In this document: positions 15,001 through 24,310 of the stretch, one piece after another
How the letters are laid out: the number at the start of each line of letters is the position of its first letter
How positions within the stretch are numbered: the stretch's first letter is position 1
From: Dipteris shenzhenensis
Lineage: Eukaryota > Polypodiophyta > Polypodiopsida > Gleicheniales
DNA length: 64,000 nt
Reading direction: 5' to 3' (one strand)
NCBI GenBank assembly: GCA_047967505.1
Contig: CM106539.1
The notes under the pieces: model-generated
The model's input: the letters and a program-made list of their open reading frames with translations, nothing else
What the model was told of the DNA's origin: nothing
Database searches by the model: none
Made by a program: the position numbers and the translations under genes

Positions 15001-16362
15001 TTGTCATATAGTGATATCTTTTGATGCTTGTAAGTAGCTGTTCCCTTCTTTAGGACTGTTTTTTGTAACATAATGACACATGGATTTCACCAAAAAAAGT
15101 GTGTGTATGACATTCAACAATTACAATACCAGCTGTGTTTTTTTGGCCATATTATCTTTCTCCCTCAACATCGTACACACTTCTTCAGTGTACGTTGCAG
15201 GAACTGTTTTGAATTTGCGAGTTGTGAGAAACAAGCATAGTTACTAGGGAACACCGTTCCCCCTTCCTGGAACAGGGGAACCTCATTCTAGAGGAGCAGA
15301 CCCCACGGAAATACCTGGCATGTGGGTGAAATGGCATGTTGGCTGTCTAGAATGGCATTCCCTGAACATCTCGGAATGCAGTTCCCTGGAATTCTGGCTT
15401 CTGCTGCCTGCATTCAGGGATTGAGAGCTGTGTGACTAGTCCTGCTCTTGTTCCAAAGCCTACTGTATTGCTAATGTATTCTCTATCAATGGTGAAAGGA
15501 AAAATTGCTTCATTTCAGCTCTGTCCGGTGTTCTTAGGAGATGTCGTATTAATCCTTGCCAGCAGATTGCCAACTTGAGAATTTGTTTAGTGGCTTTTAT
15601 CATACTTTTAAAGCAATTCTGCCCCTTACAGAGACATTTCAAAGAATTTTCTGGCTGAACATGCAGTGGATAGAGACTGTACTGTCCAATGGCAAGGGTG
15701 CAGATTTCTTCCATGATGAATACAGATGCCCTGTATTTGTAAAAGATGTTGTCAAAGTTGTGGAGCTTGTTATGAAGAAAGGAGCATCAGGTTGGTACAA
15801 GATTGATTTCTTCCTTTGGTTTATTGAACCCTTGAGCAATTCTGACTTGACCAAGATAAATGCAGAGCTTAGTTGTTCTTTTTATACCTTGAATGATCTC
15901 TGAATTCTGTTTGCCTTGTTATGGTGGGGATGTAGGGGTCCGTTCTATACAGTTACTGCTCAATGTTGGAGGCCCACAAAGGCTGTCACGTGCTGAAATG
16001 GCAGAGGTGGTAGCTGATTGTAGAGGCTTTGACAAATCTCTCATCAACTATGTCTCCACAAAATCTGTGTGTACTCGTCATCCATCATCTTTGCAATTTG
16101 CTTTTGTAAGGTTGACCATCCTGAAATACGAGTGTCTGTATATTGGTCTTTATTTCCCAACCTTTTTGTGTTATATCCCTTTATGGGGGGGGGTTTGGAG
16201 AGGGAATTCCACTGTCTGAAGTTTCTTTTTTGCCAGGTCGATCGTGGAGTACCAAGTCCTGGAGACATTTCCATGGATGTAAATAGGTTGACTTCATTGT
16301 TTCCTGTAGTACTAACTTCATTTAAGGTAGGTGTTGAATTGACTCTTACAAAGCAACATTGA
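1..16362 (+). CDS. MAT2B/RmlD-like NAD(P)-binding Rossmann protein, 3' six exons
   Basis: Proposed exons are 1-72, 7418-7580, 8098-8285, 15667-15790, 15936-16066 and 16237-16362 (stop TGA 16360-16362). All junctions are GT...AG and phases agree, giving 267 residues in one frame. The translation matches the plant relative of methionine adenosyltransferase regulatory subunit beta and dTDP-4-dehydrorhamnose reductase (RmlD, extended SDR family). Visible blocks are VVNCAALSVPRKCE, LIHLSTDQVYEG, the catalytic-type YGKSK (YxxxK) followed by AILRSSIIFGP, FFHDEYRCPVFVKDVV, LLNVGGPQRLSR and PGDISMD. The start codon and the N-terminal GxxGxxG nucleotide-binding loop lie left of the window, roughly 50-60 residues. 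A role as cytosolic reductase or as regulator of S-adenosylmethionine synthesis is inferred from family only. No exon carries a stop or frameshift, so the gene is probably functional despite introns 1 and 3 of about 7.3-7.4 kb. The acceptor of exon 4 has a weak pyrimidine tract and was chosen by homology (QWIETVL). Confidence 0.88.
73..1483 (+). other. intron 1, first part, no recognised gene
   Basis: The donor at 73 reads gtgagtat. The stretch up to the first LTR holds only short open frames on both strands. One minus-strand frame (498-794) has a protein-like composition but matches nothing I recognise, so I treat it as anonymous intron sequence. Confidence 0.5.
1484..2760 (+). repeat. 5' LTR of the intron-1 chromovirus
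   Basis: It aligns with 4537-5394 from the block ccacttgcttggta onward through tctcatgtatg near the end. It is about 400 bp longer than the 3' copy because the latter lacks the section corresponding to about 2060-2470. Both ends are approximate. Confidence 0.75.
2742..3060 (+). pseudogene. Gypsy aspartic protease fragment
   Basis: The frame contains LLDSGATHSFISHELAQ, the active-site DSG of retropepsin-like proteases in Ty3/Gypsy polyproteins. It follows the 5' LTR almost directly, so gag and the usual leader have been deleted. The frame ends in a stop near 3017. A 26-bp stretch is repeated in tandem at about 2988-3046 (aaggtacacattcaagggtg). Confidence 0.8.
3480..4000 (+). pseudogene. Gypsy reverse transcriptase fragment
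   Basis: Two adjacent open pieces (3499-3711 and 3721-3906) lie in one frame. They contain FKMGIDYRALNKQTIKNRFP, a SPIDLKSGYH block, and FVDDILIFSK, which is the catalytic (Y/F)VDD motif of Ty3/Gypsy reverse transcriptases. The stop between them is TAG in place of the expected CAG (YHQVRI). Homology ends near 4000 (INEKKSEFFLTEIHY), where a deletion joins it to the integrase tail. Confidence 0.87.
4010..4536 (+). pseudogene. Integrase C-terminus and chromodomain remnant
   Basis: A lysine-rich stretch and RYYGPFKVL match the C-terminal module of chromovirus integrases. After a frameshift, KGFPSTNAKWIDRVM resembles the YLVKWKxxP...W core of the chromodomain. It ends at the polypurine tract and 3' LTR. 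The element is therefore a chromovirus. Confidence 0.7.
4537..5394 (+). repeat. 3' LTR of the intron-1 chromovirus
   Basis: It begins tgtcac directly after the purine tract and aligns with the 5' LTR except for a deletion of about 400 bp. It contains a run of G residues near 5237-5257 interrupted by single C bases. Confidence 0.75.
5820..6119 (-). pseudogene. LINE polyprotein fragment
   Basis: The minus-strand frame contains HEGGLGVVNVERSS and FMGQWILKAL followed by HWSVMIKRKLG. This is the segment between the reverse transcriptase and the zinc-binding C-terminus of plant L1-type LINEs (GGLG...N...KW). Only this scrap is recognisable. Confidence 0.65.
6907..7098 (+). repeat. Tandem duplication, 95-bp unit
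   Basis: Two adjacent copies begin attacttctgagct at 6907 and 7002. They differ at a few positions and contain no gene. Confidence 0.85.
8286..8929 (+). other. intron 3, first part
   Basis: The donor after exon 3 is gtacttg. The sequence to about 8590 is AT-rich intron. From about 8640 (VQKVKEERDQASLLSL in one frame) it may be the upstream part of the gag relic that follows, but no motif confirms this. Confidence 0.5.
8930..9400 (+). pseudogene. LTR-retrotransposon gag fragment with CCHC knuckle
   Basis: One frame reads RPVTYDNAYELAQNFELMS, typical of the end of a retrotransposon capsid domain. A second frame (9339-9380) reads CYYCHVHGHDKQHC, a perfect CX2CX4HX4C zinc knuckle. Frameshifts and stops separate them. 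No pol follows. Confidence 0.7.
9503..9714 (+). repeat. Tandem duplication, 112-bp unit
   Basis: Copies begin aaggttctcatg at 9503 and 9615 and both run to cttcatcttcca-like ends. A further partial copy of aatcccttgctgccaag lies between them. Confidence 0.8.
9715..11000 (+). other. Degenerate repeat-derived intron sequence
   Basis: No intact gene is visible. Around 10420-10560 the plus strand would encode a charged repetitive peptide (EAREAEQVAREAKEERD) broken by stops, a coiled-coil-like relic of unknown origin. A long minus-strand open frame at 10017-10571 looks like chance. Confidence 0.4.
11000..11820 (+). mobile_element. Isolated LTR with primer-binding site
   Basis: The segment has LTR-like signals in order: a TATA box (tctataaaag, about 11355), a poly(A)-type signal (aataaag, about 11452) and, at its 3' end, tggtatcagtgct (11808-11820), close to the tggtatcagagc initiator-tRNA primer site used by plant LTR elements. 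Four degenerate 31-32 bp repeats (11684-11795) precede the primer site. The left edge is uncertain. The body of the element is missing beyond about 12000. Confidence 0.6.
12102..13672 (-). mobile_element. Internally deleted non-autonomous LTR element (relative of 19409-22924)
   Basis: Read on the minus strand, the 3' LTR is 12102-12674 and is clearly homologous to the LTRs at 19409 and 22357. The polypurine tract is caagcaggagggag next to it. The internal region is only about 0.9 kb (12675-13563), and a primer site (tttggtatcaaag) adjoins the 5' LTR at 13564. That LTR is truncated after about 110 bp. Most of the gag gene seen in the related element is gone. A 60-bp block containing tctcttgatggagaaaatcc is duplicated near 12850-12950. 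Confidence 0.82.
13673..15666 (+). other. intron 3, last part
   Basis: I see no recognisable gene or element. An open frame at 13692-14012 matches nothing I know. Around 15246-15420 there is a cluster of short inverted repeats, including GGGAAC-acc-GTTCCC. The acceptor for exon 4 is at 15666. Confidence 0.45.
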
Positions 16363-16561
16363 ATCTCTCTCTCTCTCTCCACACACATCCCCTTTCTCAC
16401 TCTGCCAGGGTTCTCACATTATGTCTTTATATATTGTATTATATCTCTTTAAGAAAACTATATTTGCAAATTGCAAGACATACTATACCTGCTATTTTGC
16501 AAGCGACATCCAATTGCACAGCTTCTTTCCTTGGTCAATTGACTAGGTCAGAGCCAAGTAA

Positions 16562-16567
16562 AATAAA
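16562..16567 (+). terminator. Candidate poly(A) signal of the MAT2B-like gene
   Basis: AATAAA lies about 200 nt after the stop codon in AT-rich sequence, a normal 3'-UTR distance for a plant gene. There is no transcript evidence. Confidence 0.4.
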
Positions 16568-16958
16568 ATTTAAAGTGTCAACTTTGCACGCTGAAAGTAT
16601 GGTTGTCTATAGTCTGGTTGTCTATAGTCATACATGCCATCTACGAATTTGAGATCCATTTTTACTTTCAAGCAGCTTTGAAATGTTAACAAGGGATGCT
16701 AATTTCTCCATAAAGAGAGCTGAGATACATTTGTGACCTATCCAAAAGTTATACGTTCTTACATTGTCAGTGATGTAAACATTGAGTGCAGTTTTAGAAA
16801 TCTTGCAACCCTCCAAAATGTCTCCTCTATTATATGGGTTGTAACTTTATAATTATAAAGGTGCGAGGGAGAGAAGCTTTCCGTTCATCAACATCTCCAA
16901 TTCTTTATTATTTTTACCGTAAGCGTAAAAAGAATAAGAAAGATCACACATACACATT

Positions 16959-18361
16959 TGACTAGTTACAATCATCTATTGAAACGGGCCTTCGGCATCT
17001 CCTAAGGGCGGTGAACAGCTAATAACGAGCAAATACTTAATTTACAACCACTTAAAACTTTCCATAGCAAACCAACTCAACTTAGAACACAACACTTGAG
17101 AGCTAGATCGCCCTCGTCTTGCATCGGACACCAGATTGGTCCTAATTTTTTTTTCTTTAGCTTTTATTCAGAAGGGATGCAAATAAAAGAATAGCATCAC
17201 AGTGCATCATTCCATGGAAAGCTAACTGAATACTCCATTCACATGCGCTTCCATATTGCTATGCAATCACAGAAAAGGCATCCCAGTCCAATGCAATATT
17301 CCATGGCAGTCCTTCTTTCGACTCTGGTTGAGGGTTTTAAATTGGTTGCTTTGATACCCACTAGGGGGGTCCCAGCAGGAGAGAAATCAATTGAATTTGT
17401 CTTGGTAGCTCTGAATACCCGTCAAGGCAGTCCTAGCAAGACAAAGGCCAAAAAAACAACCACACCTGCTTGTTCTTGGCAAACAGGAAAGCCAGTTGCA
17501 CAAAGCAATAGGATCTAAAGGTTCTAAGGCAATAGGAAAGCTTCTGAAAAGCAATCAATCGATAAGAAAGCTCGAGAAACCCAGGGAAAGATGCAAACAT
17601 GAAATGGAATCTCCCTCGGGAAGATCTTTGGCACCTTGGCAGGCGAAAATATTAAAAAGCAACCCTGGAAACCTATTGGAGGAGAATTGCCAAGTGTGGA
17701 GGCCTCTTGGAGAAAATTTTCAATCCTGGAAGCACCTAGATGGCTTGGCAGGTGAGAAAACTTGAAAGCGGAGTGGTGTAGATCACTAGAATAGTCCAGA
17801 TCATTGCAAAATTGGCAATTTGCAAAATCCTAGAACAAGTTGGTGAACTCCTGCGGATTGCAAAATTGATGGTCAGCCTTGGGAATACGTAAAACAATGA
17901 ATCGCTCTGTCTGGAAGTGGAGGAGAGCTTGAAAAAAGTACGCAATTACCAATGCCTATCTTGGAAGGCTTCTAGGCAAATTGGGATTTCACAAATCAGC
18001 TCCTAAAATCGCTCTGATGAAGTGCGATTTCATGTAGCAGCATTTGGAAAAGGCGATTTTGTTGTTTGGGACTTGGTAGGGCTCCTAGGTGATGGCAGAT
18101 TTGAGAAATTGGCTCCCGGAAGGGGTGTGGATAGCTAGGAAGCAAGATTTTGATTTGAGAGAGAACTGAACAAACCTTGGCTTAGGCCCCCCCCCAATCC
18201 ACTTGAGCCAAGAATAGCTGCTTTTGCTTGCCTTGCAAGTCATTGGATTTTCACCCCTCTCTAACCCTTAGATCCTTTGCTCTGGCCCATGGAATTAATT
18301 GCATTGAAGTGTCCTTTACAAATTTAATCAGTTTGAGGCCAATTCACGTCCCCGTGTGACA
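16959..18361 (-). repeat. 3' LTR of the minus-strand chromovirus
   Basis: It matches 25646-26809 over several blocks, for example caaatacttaatt, cttagaacacaacacttgagagc, and ggccaattcac near the end. It is about 240 bp longer than the other copy. Confidence 0.78.
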
Positions 18362-18689
18362 GACTCCCCTCTTCAAACATAGCAAATGTCTTGGTTCAGA
18401 ACAAGAAGCACAAAAATAAAAAAATTGAAGATATTGAGTGGTAGACTCTGTCAATATTGTAGGTACCTGTACATATATATGGTTGAAACATAAGAAATGC
18501 ATAAACAACATAGAAAAATAAAAAAAAAATATACAAGGGGTGGCTTGGTGGAGCTCGAGATAACCAACCATTCCAAATATACAATCAGAAATTGACACTG
18601 ACTAGTACATTGATCCAGAGGTCTTGTGGCACATATACCGTCAGCAACAAGCGATACATCAGGTGAGACCGATAGTGTCACCAAGTGAC

Positions 18690-19408
18690 CTCTAGATATC
18701 TAGAGTGGTTTGAACCAAGGGAGTGGAGGTGCTACCCCCCTCTTGAGCATCAGGCAATGCTCCAGACACATGCTCTGTTGAGCCTGAATGAGCCCCAACT
18801 GAAATCTGCTCAAGTAGAAATGCCTCTAGGTAGAGTTGCAACAACTGAGATGAATTTGCTAGTTCACCCTCCTCCATCCACTTCACATCAATAGTTGGAT
18901 AATTTTTGAATTTAACCAGATAACGACATATAACTCTACCTTTTACCTTGCATTCCTTGTGTGCCAAAATCTATTCCGGAACCAAGATTTCATCCAATTT
19001 TTCAATTTCAGACTAATCTTCAGGAGGCATATCTTCTGTCACATCTCCTTGAAACTGTTTCAAAAGACTCACATGGAACGCATTGTGAATCTTCCAATGG
19101 TCTTGTAGCTCATTGATCTTTTGCAGAATCTAAAAGGGACCATAGTACCTCATACAGAGCTTAACATACAGCTTGTCTTTCCCCTTCTTCTTTTTTCGCC
19201 GTGCTTTTTGAAAGCGAAAGAGAACCCAATGGTTTGCTTTGAATTTCAGCTCACAACGATGACGGTCGGCAGCTCTCGTGCTTGTGTCCTGAGATCTCTG
19301 GAGAGCGATCTTGATTTTCCTATAAGCCTCATTGAAGTTTTCCACAAACCTATTAGCTTCAAAGATTTTATCTTTGGTGTGTAGAATGGGCGAAACTTTC
19401 CTTTATCT
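18690..19408 (-). pseudogene. Integrase C-terminus and chromodomain
   Basis: Reading down from 19408, the frames give KGKFRPFY, then NFNEAYRKIKIALQRSQ, DRHRCELKF and LCMRYYGPF, the classic C-terminal module of chromovirus integrase. Further on, RYLVKFKNYPTIDVKWMEEGEL (split here as RYLVKFKNYP and VKWMEE) is a clear chromodomain core. Frameshifts separate the blocks. It continues the integrase core that resumes at 22925. Confidence 0.85.
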
Positions 19409-19977
19409 GTCATGACAAGAGAAATCACTAATCTGTGATTAGTAGACATTAAAACATTATAATTATGTTATACGCGAATGGTGTAACATGTATTTGTATT
19501 TATGATGGACACCGACCGATTTGTTATGGCGGTGGATCATCTGAGTAGATAGGACTAGTCGAGTTGGAGCCACAACCTCAGACGGCATCGAATTTGGACA
19601 TGTGATACTTATTCTATTAATAAAAATGTGCACACACGTGTCTAGGTCCTAGGGGCAATAGAAAGGGAAGGGTGCATTAAGGTGCATTAAATGGTAGATG
19701 CATGGGTCATAGGCTAAGGGTAGGTGTAAATGGCAAGATGGAACTTGAGTGATCTCAAGGGACATTAATGAAAGGGTATCACCCTTTCATTGTGAATCTC
19801 ACGTTGCATTCTCTTTACCACATTGCATTCATCCGTCATCTCTCTCCCACCTTGCATGTAGGTCGAAATAGAAACAAGTACTCTCACGAGGGCGCTCTTC
19901 CCCATTGGAGGGCCAATCGGCATTCAAATTCTGCATGCATTACACACTTGCATCCTCGAAAAGTGTGGATTTTCACA
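19409..19977 (+). repeat. 5' LTR of the gag-only element
   Basis: It starts TGTCATGACA, ends TTTTCACA and pairs with 22357-22924 with few differences. It is directly followed by the initiator-tRNA-like primer site tggtataagagc. Confidence 0.92.
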
Positions 19978-20539
19978 TTTGGTATAAGAGCGGTGACGAT
20001 CCACGAGCGGCACGAGAAGAAGGTGATAGTTGTGGACGACTGAAGTCGCAAGAGAAGTTGCGAAAGAGGATCACGAATGACCGATCTCCGAGGTTTTGAG
20101 ACAAGGGATTTTTCTGAAAATTTTTGGTCTTGAACGGTGAACGGGGTATCCTCACGACGTGAATCCCCCCCGATGTGAATGTACCCTTAAATCGTGAGGA
20201 AAAGGGATCCCCCGTTCTCCCCAACGGAAAGTTGGATCGGAATAAGATTTTAAGGGGGTGATCCACCCATCAAGTACCCCTATAACGGTATCTAGAGCTC
20301 CAATTCGCTCAAAACAAGTAGCCCAAATGGAGCGTACCAGTTTACAGTAGAAATACAAGAAGAAAAGCTTAAAAGAGAAGGGAAAGGAGGTCATTTTAAG
20401 TGTCTTCTCAACACAAATGAAGCGGGAGTCGGATAAGTACCACCAACTCTACAACACTTAACTTTTGCTATAAAATAAACCTTTTTTTTTCTGAAATTAC
20501 AGCAAGACATTTTCTCTCTTGTATTAATAAAAGGAAAGA

Positions 20540-21805
20540 ATGGAAGGGGAAGGGACATATAACAATGAACTTATTCCTTTTCCTCCATTACCCCAAGGAG
20601 AGAGAGAAAGAACACCTTCACCCCCTCTTGAAGAGGATGGATTAGGTGAGAGTTATACACATCTTGAGTATGATAACCCACAAATAGATTTACAGTAGTC
20701 TCTCCTTCAAGAACCTCTTGATAGGGAGTTCTCCTTTCGTAATGAAAGAAGAAATGAGACCAGCCAAGAAGAAGGTGACGAGTTCACGCCTTCAACTCAA
20801 AGCCCAGTACATATGGATTATAATCCAAGTGCAAGAGGAAGAGAGGAGACTCCTGTTGATAAGCTGATTTTTCAGCTTAGCAATATGATTGAGTAGTCCA
20901 TTATGACAAGATTAGGGACTAAGAGAACTTTAAACTTCGGGGATGAAGAGTTGAGTACCCCTTCTAAGAGGTCCAAATTCCAACCGCGAGAGAGAATTGA
21001 GTTCCCCAAATATGATGGGGCAAGGGAGGCTGACAAAATCCTCAATGACAAGATGGAGCAAGAGAAGCTTGCTCTTGCCACATTGCATCTGCAGAAGGAT
21101 GCTCTAATGTGGTGGTCCTTGTCACAAACAGGAAAAGAGCCTATTCATGAATGGGCTAAATTCGTGGAGCAACTGAAAGCCACTTTCATGCCACCGAGGC
21201 ATGAAGAGAACCTAACCTTTCGTTGGGAGAGGTTTAGGTAGTTCGATAATGAGAGCAATGCAGATTTTACAGCCAGATTTTGGAAACTCTCTCTAGAGTT
21301 ACCCGAAAAGAGTGAGGAAGATAGGAGAAAGAAGTATTTAGCAGCCTTAAGCCCAAAAGTAAGGTACGAGGTTGAAATGTTTAACCCGACCACGCTTAAG
21401 GACCTCACTAAGCTGGCTGAAATAACCGAGAGGAAATTGAATCCGCGTAAACCCTTCAACAAAGGTAATGAGAAAGCTATTGTACAAAATGTTAACAGCC
21501 AATCACGTCCTGGATGGATACCATTTCCTTCCATGATTGACGATGAGAAGAAAAAGCTAATTAAGGAGGGAAAATGTTTCGGATGTAAGAAACATAAGCT
21601 AGGGCATCCATGGCATAAATGTCCTACTCTATTAGCCAAAATTGTCAAAACCAATTCTGTAAAAGGGAAAGGCAAAGCATCCAAGCAGGAGGGTGAGACT
21701 TCTACCTCCTCATCCCAAGACTCTACGATGAACATAGAACCAAGAGTAAATGCTATCCATTCAGCCAACACTGGTGTATGGATGTGTGAACTGAATAGAG
21801 AGTAG
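20540..21805 (+). pseudogene. gag of the gag-only element
   Basis: Starting from ATG at 20540, one frame of 421 codons runs to TAG, interrupted only by three in-frame TAG codons (20696, 20894, 21239). Each is plausibly a mutated CAG. The N-terminus is acidic and proline-rich. The middle carries a capsid-like domain (ALATLHLQKDALMWW, HEWAKFVEQLKATFMPP, FTARFWKLSLELPEKSEEDR). Near the C-terminus CFGCKKHKLGHPWHKC is a zinc-knuckle variant with CX2CX6HX4C spacing. The protein would form the retrotransposon particle. No pol follows before the 3' LTR. With the stops it is not translatable as one protein. Confidence 0.85.
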
Positions 21806-22356
21806 GCATATTCATTGTAGAGTATGGACAAAGAATAAATATTTTTCTCCTCCGTGTAGAGCGTCTGATAAGATAAATAGGGCTGAAATAGAAGAGTTGG
21901 AAAAAGAGATTGAAGGTCTATAGTTTCTATAGACTAAGTAGCTCTCCATCGCAAAATCATCCATAGCCAAGGTCTACCTAGTTCAATGAAAACATTTGGG
22001 TGAGAGAATCGTTTTAATACTGACCAATTTGTTGAGAATGTGTTTAAGTTATTAAGCAGGTTACTGTAAAGAGATTTCAGCAGCTAAGTATTCATGAGAG
22101 GATTCTGAGCATGAAGAGATACTGAAGAGGCACTGCAGTGGTACTTTTGCATTTTGAATAGTCAGCATCAAGAGGAACCAAAACTTGAAGATGAGATTTA
22201 AGTTCGGATTCAGAAGAGATCGTGTACTACCAGGAGAAGATTATTTGCAGGTTATGAAGAGGAGATGCAAATGCAGAATAAAAGAGAAGCGTACGCAAGA
22301 GAAAGAGACAAGAGAGGATCCAGAAGAGGACTTCTGCCCATTCAAGCAGGAGGGAG

Positions 22357-22924
22357 TGTCATGACAAGAGAAATCACTAATCTGTGATTAGTAGACATTA
22401 AAACATTATTATTATGTTATACGCCAATGGTGTAACATGTATTTGTATTTATGATGGACACCAACTGATTTGTTATGGTGGTGGATCATCTGAGTAGATA
22501 GGACTAGTCGAGCTGAGCCACAGCTTCAGACGGCATCAAATTTGGACACGTGATACTTATTCTATTAATAAAAATGTGCACACACGTGTCTAGGTCCTAG
22601 GGGCAATAGGAAGGGAAGGGTGCATTAAGGTGCATTGAATGGTAGATGCATGGGTCATAGGCTAAGGGTAGGTGTAAATGGGAAGATGGAACTTGAGTGA
22701 TCTCAAGGGACATTAATGAAAGGGTATCACCCTTCATTGTGAATCTCACGTTGCATTCTCTCTACCACATTGCATTCATCCGTCATCTCTCTCCCACCTT
22801 GCATGTAGGTCGAAATAGAAACAAGTACTCTCATGAGGGCGCTCTTCCCCATTGGAGGGCCAATCGGCATTCAAATTTTGCATGCATTACACATTTGCAT
22901 TCTCGAAAAGTGTGGATTTTCACA
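22357..22924 (+). repeat. 3' LTR of the gag-only element
   Basis: It is preceded by a polypurine tract and matches the 5' LTR from end to end by eye with scattered substitutions. Confidence 0.92.
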
Positions 22925-23460
22925 ATATCCTTCTACGATCTCGAAAGGAGCCTTTCCTGTAGAAGTATGAACCGTGTTATTATAGGCAAACTCAATGAGT
23001 GGCAAGTACTGCTTCCATTTTTCCTTGTGCTCCGAAACATAGCACTTCAAGAGATCAAGGGAGGTGCCATTGGACTCTTCAGATTTCCCATCAAACCATG
23101 GATGAAATGAGGATGAGAAGTTGAGTATGGTCCCTATATTTTCAAACAATCCTCTCCAGAATAAGCTTGTCATTTGTGGGTCCCTATCACTGATGATAGA
23201 CTGTGGCATTATGTGGTATTTTAAGACATGAGACATGAAAAGATTTTCCATTTGGTCCGTTGAGATTTTCTTCCTCATTGGAATAAAATGAGCTTGTTTA
23301 CTGAACCTGTAAATAATGGTCCAGATACCATCATGACCTGACGGCATATGAGGAAGATAAAAAATGAAGTCCATAGCAATGCTTTGCCACGGTCTATCTA
23401 GAATGGGGAGTGGTTGAAACAGTCCTTGGGTTTTTTGCTTGTCATACTTCACTTTCTAAC
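22925..23460 (-). pseudogene. Chromovirus integrase core
   Basis: The minus-strand frame reads RPWQSIAMDFIFYLP (first catalytic Asp), IISDRDPQMTS (second Asp), FHPWFDGKSEESN (third acidic position; normally HPQTDGQTE, so partly changed) and AYNNTVHTSTGKAPFEIVEG. It is cut at 22925 by the nested element and resumes at 19408. It is open for about 175 codons, the best preserved part of this element. Confidence 0.88.
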
Positions 23461-23689
23461 AGGTGTCCTAACATATGCTTCAACATCACGTCACAAAGCT
23501 GGCCAACAAAAGAAGTGCTCAACAGCCTTCACAATTGCGTCAATTCCTCTGTGTCCTGAATAAGGTGAAATATGACTTTCAGCCATTACCTTGGCCCTCA
23601 ACTGCTTTGTGACACACAAACAGCCATGCATCATCAGAAAACCGTCTCGAAGAGCATGATGATCATTTCTTTGTCCCTTGGATAATTGA

Positions 23690-24310
23690 TCATATATTCA
23701 TGCAAAGTCATCATCCGTAGCATATTGCTCTTTCATGGCATCCAATTCATCATGATAGGCAATAGAAATACCAGAAACCTGTGGTTTCTTTGATATCGCA
23801 TCTGGCATTGGCCTTTGGAGAGTGCATTTGCAAACACATTCTTGTTTTGAGGGACATGCACAATTTGAAAATGAAACATACATAGAAAATTGGCCCATCG
23901 CATGTGCTTCTCAGATAATTTTCTCTGTGTGAGAAAATACCTCAGTGAAGAATGATCCGTCTAAACATAGAAATCAGCACCCAATAAGTAGTGCTTCCAC
24001 TATGAGAGGGGCATGAATTACAACAATCATCTCCTTTTCATAAATCTAAAAATTCATTTCCGTGGGCTGTAACACCTTGCTCTCATAAGCAACGACCCTT
24101 CCCTCTTGCATAAGAACTCCAATGCTGTTACCACATGCATCACATTGGACAACGAAGGGCTTTCTCAAATCTAGCAAGGTGAGGATAGGGTCAGAACACA
24201 ACTTTTCTTTCAGCTCTTCAAAAGCTACAATTTCTTTGGAAGTCCAGCGAAAAGATACTCCTTTATTTTGCAAAGCATGCAGAGGCAGAGCAATCTCAAC
24301 AAAGTAATAG
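23690..24310 (-). pseudogene. Chromovirus RNase H region
   Basis: FRWTSKEIVAFEELKEKL, PILTLLDLRKPFVVQCDACG and VVAYESKVLQPTEMNF match the connection and RNase H start of Gypsy pol. The lower part (PDAISKKPQVSGISI) matches the end of RNase H. Stops and shifts interrupt it. Confidence 0.78.

Larger units (their letters stand above)
19409..22924 (+). mobile_element. Complete gag-only (TR-GAG-like) non-autonomous LTR element
   Basis: LTRs at 19409-19977 and 22357-22924 are almost equal in length (569 and 568 bp) and both run TGTCATGACAAG...TTTTCACA. The primer site tggtataagagc (19980-19991) and the purine tract caagcaggagggag (22343-22356) are in the right places. The 2.4-kb interior encodes only gag, with no protease, reverse transcriptase, RNase H or integrase. 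This matches the published plant class of TR-GAG elements, which rely on proteins from autonomous relatives. It inserted into the integrase of the minus-strand chromovirus. The flanks ttatc / atatc are an imperfect candidate for the target duplication. Confidence 0.88.
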
